Shown here one piece after another: positions 59,085-64,000 of a stretch of 64,000 nucleotides of DNA. Position 1 is the first letter of the stretch. Each line of letters starts with the position of its first letter. A model generated the notes under the pieces. The model worked only from the letters and a program-made list of their open reading frames with translations, did no database searches and was not told the origin of the DNA. Source of the stretch: an uncultured Prevotellaceae bacterium (lineage in GTDB: Bacteria > Bacteroidota > Bacteroidia > Bacteroidales > Muribaculaceae); NCBI GenBank assembly GCA_946186575.1, contig CAMHNO010000001.1, positions 62,001 through 126,000 on the forward strand. The letters run 5' to 3'. Both the position numbers and the translations under genes were made by a program.

Positions 59085-60146
59085 ATGCGTATACTTGTAA
59101 TAAACCCAGGTTCCACATCCACCAAGTTTGCCGTTTATGATGGCGAGACTCCACTCTTGCTCCGTTCTATCCGTCACAAACCAGAAGAGCTGGCTCCCTA
59201 CAAATCAATTCTGGACCAGTTCGACTTCCGTTACAACTTGGTAATGAATGAGATAAAGGTCACCAATGTTGACTTTAACTTCAAGGCTGTGATTGGTCGT
59301 GGAGGTCTGGGCAAAGCCGTTCCTGGTGGTGTGTATGAAATCAACGAGAAGATGCTCGAAGACACTCGCAATGCCACCCGCGAGCATGCCTGCAACCTGG
59401 GCTGCCTCATCGCTCACAAGATTGCACAGCAAATTCCTGGCTGCCGCAGCTTTATCGCCGACCCCGTGGTGGTTGACGAGCTCAACGACTACGCACGCAT
59501 CTGCGGTATTCCCATGATTGAGCGCCGCTGCATCTGGCACCCTCTCAACCAGCGTGCCATTGCCCGCCGCTTTGCTCGTGAGACAGGCAAGAAATATGAG
59601 GAACTTAACCTTATCATCTGCCATCTGGGTGGTGGCATCTCGGTGGCCGCTCACGATCACGGCGTGGCAGTAGATGCCAACAATGCCCTGGACGGTGAAG
59701 GCCCATTCACTCCCGAGCGCGCAGGCACCATTCCTGCTGCCGACCTCGTACGCCTGTGCTTCAGTGGCAAGTACACTCAGGAAGAACTGCTCAAGTACAT
59801 CACCGGCAAGGGCGGTCTCAATGCTCACCTGGGCACAACCGACCTGCTCGAGATTGAAGAGCGCATTAACAATGGCGACAAGCACGCCAAGCTCATACTT
59901 GATGCCATGATCTACCATGTGGCTAAGCAGATTGCATCGGAAAGTGCAGTGCTCTGCGGCAAGATCGATGCCATCTTGCTCACCGGCGGCATGGCTCACA
60001 GCGACTACCTGATCTCGGAGCTGCGCAAGCGCATCGATTTCTTGGCTCCCACTTATTGCTTCCCTGGCGAGGACGAGATGGGTGCTCTGGCTGGCAACGC
60101 CGCTGCAGTGCTCAAAGGAAAGCGTGAAGCTAAGGAGTATAAGTAA
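59085..60146 (+). CDS. buk: Butyrate kinase
   Basis: This 353-residue member of the acetate/sugar-kinase fold transfers phosphate from acyl-phosphate to ADP. The phosphate-binding segments are ILVINPGSTSTKFAVYDG, AVIGRGGLGKAVPGG, LIICHLGGGISVAAH and ILLTGGMAHSDYLI. The length is that of Buk rather than acetate kinase (about 400). With Ptb it forms a substrate-level phosphorylation pair. It ends before a strong bidirectional terminator. Confidence 0.93.
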   Translation: MRILVINPGSTSTKFAVYDGETPLLLRSIRHKPEELAPYKSILDQFDFRYNLVMNEIKVTNVDFNFKAVIGRGGLGKAVPGGVYEINEKMLEDTRNATREHACNLGCLIAHKIAQQIPGCRSFIADPVVVDELNDYARICGIPMIERRCIWHPLNQRAIARRFARETGKKYEELNLIICHLGGGISVAAHDHGVAVDANNALDGEGPFTPERAGTIPAADLVRLCFSGKYTQEELLKYITGKGGLNAHLGTTDLLEIEERINNGDKHAKLILDAMIYHVAKQIASESAVLCGKIDAILLTGGMAHSDYLISELRKRIDFLAPTYCFPGEDEMGALAGNAAAVLKGKREAKEYK

Positions 60147-60190
60147 AAATAATGCTCAATGCATAATTGAGATTTGACATAAAAAAAAAT

Positions 60191-60225
60191 TAAGCGCCCC
60201 TCGATGTGTGAGGGGCGCTTATTTT
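60191..60225. terminator. Bidirectional terminator between buk and the CoA transferase
   Basis: A 12-bp perfect stem (TAAGCGCCCCTC / GAGGGGCGCTTA) with a seven-base loop has TTTT on the plus side and nine A upstream, which give a T run for the minus strand. It ends both convergent operons. Confidence 0.9.
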
Positions 60226-60247
60226 GTTGCCTCTAAACGCCGCGATT

Positions 60248-61540
60248 TTACTTGTAGCGCAAGAAGCTGTAGCCAAAGCGCTCGCAGGCCGCACGCTCGA
60301 GGGCCTCGCGATCATCGGGATGAGCAATCGAGATGAGCGCTCTTGCACGCTCGGGCAGACTTTTGTTGCGCAGATACACTATTCCATGCTCGGTAACTAC
60401 ATACTGCGTCTGGAATCTGGTGGTCACAACACCTGCTCCAGGAGTAAGCTGCGACACAATCTTGCCCTTGCCCTTGCCTGTGCGCGATGGCAGTGCAATG
60501 AACGTCTTGCCCTCTGGATTGAGAGCAGCGCCATACATGAAGTCATGCTGACCACCCACGCTTGAAAAAATCATGGTACCAATGCTGTCGGCACACACCT
60601 GACCAGTGATATCAACCTCGATAGCACTGTTGATGGCTATGGGTTTGGGATTCTGGCGGATAACCTGAGGATCATTGGTCCAAGCCACATCGTAGAATTC
60701 CACATCCTCGTTATAGTCAAGGAAGTCATACATGCGTTTAGAGCCAAGAGCCAGGCTGGCAACACTCTTACCGGGGCGAATCTTCTTGAGGCTGTTATCT
60801 ATAACACCCTCCTCCATTAGACGCACCACACCGTCGGTCATGGCCTCGGTGTGAAGGCCCAGATGCTTGTGGTTCTTGATGCCAGCGAGCACAGCATTGG
60901 GAATGCCGCCCACACCTATCTGCAGTGTGGCACCATCGGGAATCTCGGCTGCAATGAAGCCACCTATCGCACTCTCAATAGGAGTTGACTCACCAAATTC
61001 CATTGCCAGTGGTGGCTCGTCGCAGCGCACTGCGGCAGCTATCTGGCTCTCATGAATCTTGGCGGCGCCACACAGATAAGGCATGCTGTCGTTAATCTGA
61101 GCGATGATGGTCTTCGACATCTCCACTGCACTGAAAGCGAGGTCGGCACTCATGCCATAGCTGCAATAGCCATCCTTATCGGGAGGCGAGCAGTTGAGAA
61201 AAGTAACATCGAGTGGCAACTGCTTGCTGCGGAACAAGAATGGAATCTCGCCCAGGAAGGCAGGTATCACCTCGCCATAGCCCTGTGCCACCCATTTGCG
61301 CTGGTCGCCGCTCAGGAACAGGCTCTTGGTGATAAACGAGTCCTTATATTCGGGATTGCACAATGGGCACTCGCCATAGGGCACATTGAAGGCCGAATAC
61401 ACCACCACGTCGCGCAGCTCGCTGGCGCGTCGAGCCAGTGCAGCTTGCAGCACCACCGGAATTGCAGTGCTACCCATGCAGTAGATGTGGTCGCCACTCT
61501 TGACAAGGCGTACCGCCTCGTCGGCACTCATGTAATTCAT
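60248..61540 (-). CDS. Acyl-CoA:carboxylate CoA-transferase (acetyl-CoA hydrolase/transferase family)
   Basis: The protein has 430 residues. It belongs to the family of 4-hydroxybutyrate, butyryl- and succinyl-CoA:acetate CoA-transferases. The probable catalytic Glu is in LGLHTEAMTDGVVRL; glycine loops GVGGIPNAVLAGI and SVGGQHDFMYGA bind CoA. The C-terminal domain begins TRFQTQYVVTEHGIVYL. The start ATG shares a base with the aminotransferase stop (TAATG), so the two are translated together. In this operon it would release acids made from iorAB-derived acyl-CoA by passing CoA to acetate or a like acceptor. The exact substrates are inferred. Confidence 0.88.
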   Translation of the reverse strand: MNYMSADEAVRLVKSGDHIYCMGSTAIPVVLQAALARRASELRDVVVYSAFNVPYGECPLCNPEYKDSFITKSLFLSGDQRKWVAQGYGEVIPAFLGEIPFLFRSKQLPLDVTFLNCSPPDKDGYCSYGMSADLAFSAVEMSKTIIAQINDSMPYLCGAAKIHESQIAAAVRCDEPPLAMEFGESTPIESAIGGFIAAEIPDGATLQIGVGGIPNAVLAGIKNHKHLGLHTEAMTDGVVRLMEEGVIDNSLKKIRPGKSVASLALGSKRMYDFLDYNEDVEFYDVAWTNDPQVIRQNPKPIAINSAIEVDITGQVCADSIGTMIFSSVGGQHDFMYGAALNPEGKTFIALPSRTGKGKGKIVSQLTPGAGVVTTRFQTQYVVTEHGIVYLRNKSLPERARALISIAHPDDREALERAACERFGYSFLRYK

Positions 61541-62859
61541 TATTTCTTTGATTTTTGTAGTTCGACAAAGAGTTTCAGTCTTTCATCCAGAGCCTGAATG
61601 TGCCACTCGCTGTTGAGCTGCGACACACAAGCGCGGATACCCGGCTGCTTGCTGCCAGTGGTGTTAAGCGTGATGGCCGAGATGCCACACAGCATCAAGT
61701 CGTTAAGGAGCTCAGAGTCGCTCATGCCCTCATAACCAATAGTGTAGTAGAAACCATCGGCAAGGTCTTGATCGCCATCCTTATCATAGATAATATTGAA
61801 GCCATGCTTGAGGAAGATTTCTTTGGTAATCTTGGCACGACGTCCATACTCGCGCACCTCATCAACGAACTTGTAGGTACCATCAACTGCGGCTTTCATC
61901 ATTGCCGAGAGTGCATATTGTGCCGAGTGAGAAGTTCCTGAAGATGCAACATAGAGATAGGTGAAAATGAAGTTGTCGCCCATGCGCCCTATGTTGTAAC
62001 GCCTGCGCAGCTCAGGATACTCACGGTTGAAGAGCTTGTTGCTGAAAGCAACCACTGCAATGCGCTCTCCAGCATAGCTGAACACCTTAGAACCCGAGAG
62101 CATGAACACATAATTATCGGTGTAGCGTGCAACGGTGGGCTGGAATGGTGGCTCAAACGGAACTGACTTATCGGTGCGGAAGTCCATGCACATATAGGCG
62201 TGGTCTTCAAGCACTATCATATCATATTTGTTGGCCATCTCGCCTATGATTTGAAGCTCCTCGTCGGTCAAGCACACCCATGAAGGGTTGTTGGGGTTAG
62301 AATAGACGATAGCCACTATATTACCCTTGGAGCAATACTCCTCGAGTTTGCCGCGAAGCTTAGCGCCACGGAATTCATAAATGTCGAACTGCTCGTGCTT
62401 GATGCCCTGAACCGTAGCCTGCATCACATGGGGAGCAAAGCCGGGATTCACATAGAGGATTGTGTCCTTTTTGGGGTCGAGCTGCGAGCACTCGAGCATC
62501 AGGTTCATGCCTGCCTGCATCGAACCCACGGTGGGAACGATGCACTCAGGATTAATGTCGACATCGATAAACGCCTTGATAAACTTCGACGCATTCTCTT
62601 TGAGTTCGGGCAGACCACTGATAGCGGGATAGATGCTGGCAATGCCGTGGTCGAGGGCAGCCTTTTGAGCCTCGACGCCCACTTGACCTGGAGCAAGACC
62701 TGGCACACCCACCTCAAGGCGCAAGAATTTCTCGCCTGCTTCTTTTTCCATCTCGGCTGCTATGGCAGCACACTGGCGGATGGTGGTTCTCGACACATCG
62801 GTGATGTCACGCTTTGCAAGTATGTTGTCTAAAACTTGTTGTTTGATTGGAAAACTCAT
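61540..62859 (-). CDS. Class I/II PLP-dependent aminotransferase
   Basis: This 439-residue fold-type I enzyme has the PLP lysine in MLSGSKVFSYAGERI, the Asn/Asp cofactor region in IVYSNPNNPSWVCL and VLEDHAYMCMDF, and a conserved C-terminal Arg in QPGIRACVS. The coupling to iorB upstream (30 bases) and a CoA transferase downstream (one-base overlap) suggests that it makes 2-oxoacids, probably aromatic or branched, for the ferredoxin oxidoreductase. The amino-acid specificity is not visible in sequence. Confidence 0.9.
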   Translation of the reverse strand: MSFPIKQQVLDNILAKRDITDVSRTTIRQCAAIAAEMEKEAGEKFLRLEVGVPGLAPGQVGVEAQKAALDHGIASIYPAISGLPELKENASKFIKAFIDVDINPECIVPTVGSMQAGMNLMLECSQLDPKKDTILYVNPGFAPHVMQATVQGIKHEQFDIYEFRGAKLRGKLEEYCSKGNIVAIVYSNPNNPSWVCLTDEELQIIGEMANKYDMIVLEDHAYMCMDFRTDKSVPFEPPFQPTVARYTDNYVFMLSGSKVFSYAGERIAVVAFSNKLFNREYPELRRRYNIGRMGDNFIFTYLYVASSGTSHSAQYALSAMMKAAVDGTYKFVDEVREYGRRAKITKEIFLKHGFNIIYDKDGDQDLADGFYYTIGYEGMSDSELLNDLMLCGISAITLNTTGSKQPGIRACVSQLNSEWHIQALDERLKLFVELQKSKK

Positions 62860-62889
62860 AGTTGTTTTATAGATAATTAAAGGTGTGTC

Positions 62890-63474
62890 TTATTTATTTT
62901 TCTGAGCGAACTCATAGCCGGCCTTGAAAGCGGCAATGTTGGTCTCAACGATGGCCTCGCCCTTGCTGGCAAACACGTTCTTGATGCCCTCGAGCAGTTG
63001 CTCGGGCTTGAGCATCTCGAGCACCGAGGCAGCAGCACCCAGCAGCACCATGTTTGCGCTGCGAGGCGACTTCACCTCCTTAGCAATAGCGTCAACGTCG
63101 ATCATGATCACATTGCCCAGCTTCTTGAGCTCATCGTTCACATTCTCCATCTCGGGATAATTGGGGATGTTAACAAATGGCTCGGTGTTAGTAATCACCC
63201 ATCCCTTGGGGTTGAGATACTGAACATAGCGCAATGCCTCCATGGGCTCGAGCGAGATAATGAGGTCGCAAGCACCGTGAGCGATGAGGTCGCTGGCAAT
63301 GGGGTCGGACGAGAGGCGCAGATTGCTCTGAACGTCGCCGCCGCGCTGGCTCATGCCGTGAACCTCGGCCTGCTTCAGGTAAATGCCCTCTTTCAGGGCA
63401 GCCCAACCAATGATAGTAGCAATGGAGAGGATTCCTTGTCCGCCCACACCGCAAAGTATTATATCTTGTTTCAT
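62890..63474 (-). CDS. iorB: Indolepyruvate:ferredoxin oxidoreductase, beta subunit
   Basis: The protein has 194 residues, the size of IorB. It has the gamma-type fold of 2-oxoacid oxidoreductases: IILCGVGGQGILSIATIIGW, then EVHGMSQRGGDVQSNLRL and PRSANMVLLGAA. With IorA it oxidises aryl pyruvates from Trp, Phe or Tyr to aryl-acetyl-CoA, CO2 and reduced ferredoxin. It follows iorA by 44 bases in the same operon. Confidence 0.93.
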   Translation of the reverse strand: MKQDIILCGVGGQGILSIATIIGWAALKEGIYLKQAEVHGMSQRGGDVQSNLRLSSDPIASDLIAHGACDLIISLEPMEALRYVQYLNPKGWVITNTEPFVNIPNYPEMENVNDELKKLGNVIMIDVDAIAKEVKSPRSANMVLLGAAASVLEMLKPEQLLEGIKNVFASKGEAIVETNIAAFKAGYEFAQKNK

Positions 63475-63518
63475 GATTTGGTCTTTTTTAAAAAAATTGT
63501 AATTGTGATGTGGAAAGA

Positions 63519-64000
63519 TTATTTCTTTGCATTAGCCTTAGCCTTGGCATGACGTTTGGCAGTCTGGATGCACTCGCGGCGAGCAATGATAACCGACACG
63601 CCCTTGTAGTTGAGCTCCTCGTCGATGGTCTTTTCCATGTCGGGATAGTTCTTGGGCAGCGGAACGATAACACGCACGTGAGCTGGGTCAACGCCCAAAC
63701 CGTAGCAAATCTGCTCCAAGCGGCCAGTTCCAGCGGAGTCTTGACCACCTGTCATACCGGTTGTGAGATTGTCGCTGATGCACAAGGTAATATTTGACTT
63801 CTTGTTCACAGCATCGAGCAGACCAGTCATACCACTGTGGGTGAAGGTAGAGTCGCCTATCACTGCCACTGCAGGATGCACTCCCGACTGGCTTGCGCCT
63901 ATGGCCATGGTCAACGAAGCACCCATCTCAACGCATGTGTGGAACGCGTGGAACGGAGCCAACCAACCCAGTGTGTAGCAGCCTATGTCGGCAAAGACAC
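63519..64000 (-). CDS. iorA: Indolepyruvate:ferredoxin oxidoreductase, alpha subunit (C-terminal part)
   Basis: The frame enters from the right edge, giving about 160 residues. It starts VFADIGCYTLGWLAPFHAFH and contains the thiamine-diphosphate motif AVIGDSTFTHSGMTGLLDAV, then CISDNLTTGMTGGQDSAG. The end is RRECIQTAKRHAKAKANAKK, a basic tail. Archaeal IorA goes on into a two-cluster ferredoxin domain with eight cysteines; none of that is here, so this is the short form. It is the first visible gene of the operon iorA-iorB-aminotransferase-CoA transferase. Confidence 0.9.
   Translation of the reverse strand, partial: VFADIGCYTLGWLAPFHAFHTCVEMGASLTMAIGASQSGVHPAVAVIGDSTFTHSGMTGLLDAVNKKSNITLCISDNLTTGMTGGQDSAGTGRLEQICYGLGVDPAHVRVIVPLPKNYPDMEKTIDEELNYKGVSVIIARRECIQTAKRHAKAKANAKK

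Noticed and set aside
1-64000. tRNA and rRNA genes
   Set aside because: I looked for cloverleaf and rRNA landmarks on both strands and found none. A computed tRNA scan could still find one that I missed.

Overview
The window reads as chromosomal DNA of an anaerobic gut-type member of the order Bacteroidales (Bacteroidota). The clearest sign is the repeated promoter form TAnnTTTG, often with TTG about 20 bases upstream, in front of most transcription units, with weak or absent Shine-Dalgarno sequences. Family content agrees: DUF4421, FISUMP and DUF3244 proteins, a Bacteroidota-type LptD, a MurA with Asp at the usual catalytic Cys, and 2-oxoacid:ferredoxin oxidoreductases. Family-level placement (Muribaculaceae is possible) is a guess. 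I see no rRNA, tRNA, CRISPR array or complete insertion sequence.

Layout. 1-5500 is AT-rich accessory DNA: secreted and membrane orphans, a DUF4143 ATPase, a DUF2442 gene beside a frameshifted DUF4160 partner, a 49-bp duplicated promoter/leader, and a small palindromic element that supplies the end of one ORF. 5500-9300 holds secreted TPR, Sel1 and JAMM-like proteins. 9500-16500 is one minus-strand block: zinc metallopeptidase, hisS, a Crp-like regulator, a TSCPD protein, then transglutaminase, NlpC/P60 peptidase and dipeptide epimerase, whose last three genes look like a murein-peptide breakdown operon with export signals on all three. 16600-25500 carries a DbpA-like helicase, a thioredoxin lipoprotein, tsaC, a B3/B4 protein, a C1B peptidase, umuD, and murI, murB and murA. 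25500-37300 has two 7-bp repeat arrays, a dockerin/FISUMP protein, a HerA-like ATPase, rnr, a DUF4421 protein, nagB, def, ruvX and dnaG.

37900-64000 is dominated by ferredoxin-based fermentation: korAB, a three-subunit [FeFe] hydrogenase of the NADH/ferredoxin type, phosphate acyltransferase plus butyrate kinase, and an operon iorA-iorB-aminotransferase-CoA transferase. Together these could transaminate amino acids to 2-oxoacids, oxidise them to acyl-CoA with reduced ferredoxin, vent electrons as H2, and recover ATP through acyl-phosphate or CoA transfer. Between these lie dprA, a thioesterase, mutS2, lptD and an AT-rich island (about 48.8-52.2 kb) whose edges fall inside genes.

The least explained items are a probable small RNA at 45278-45409 with its own promoter, structured core and terminator; several near-leaderless promoters; and the element-derived C-terminus at 3374. 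Both window ends cut genes: a lipoprotein at the left and iorA at the right.
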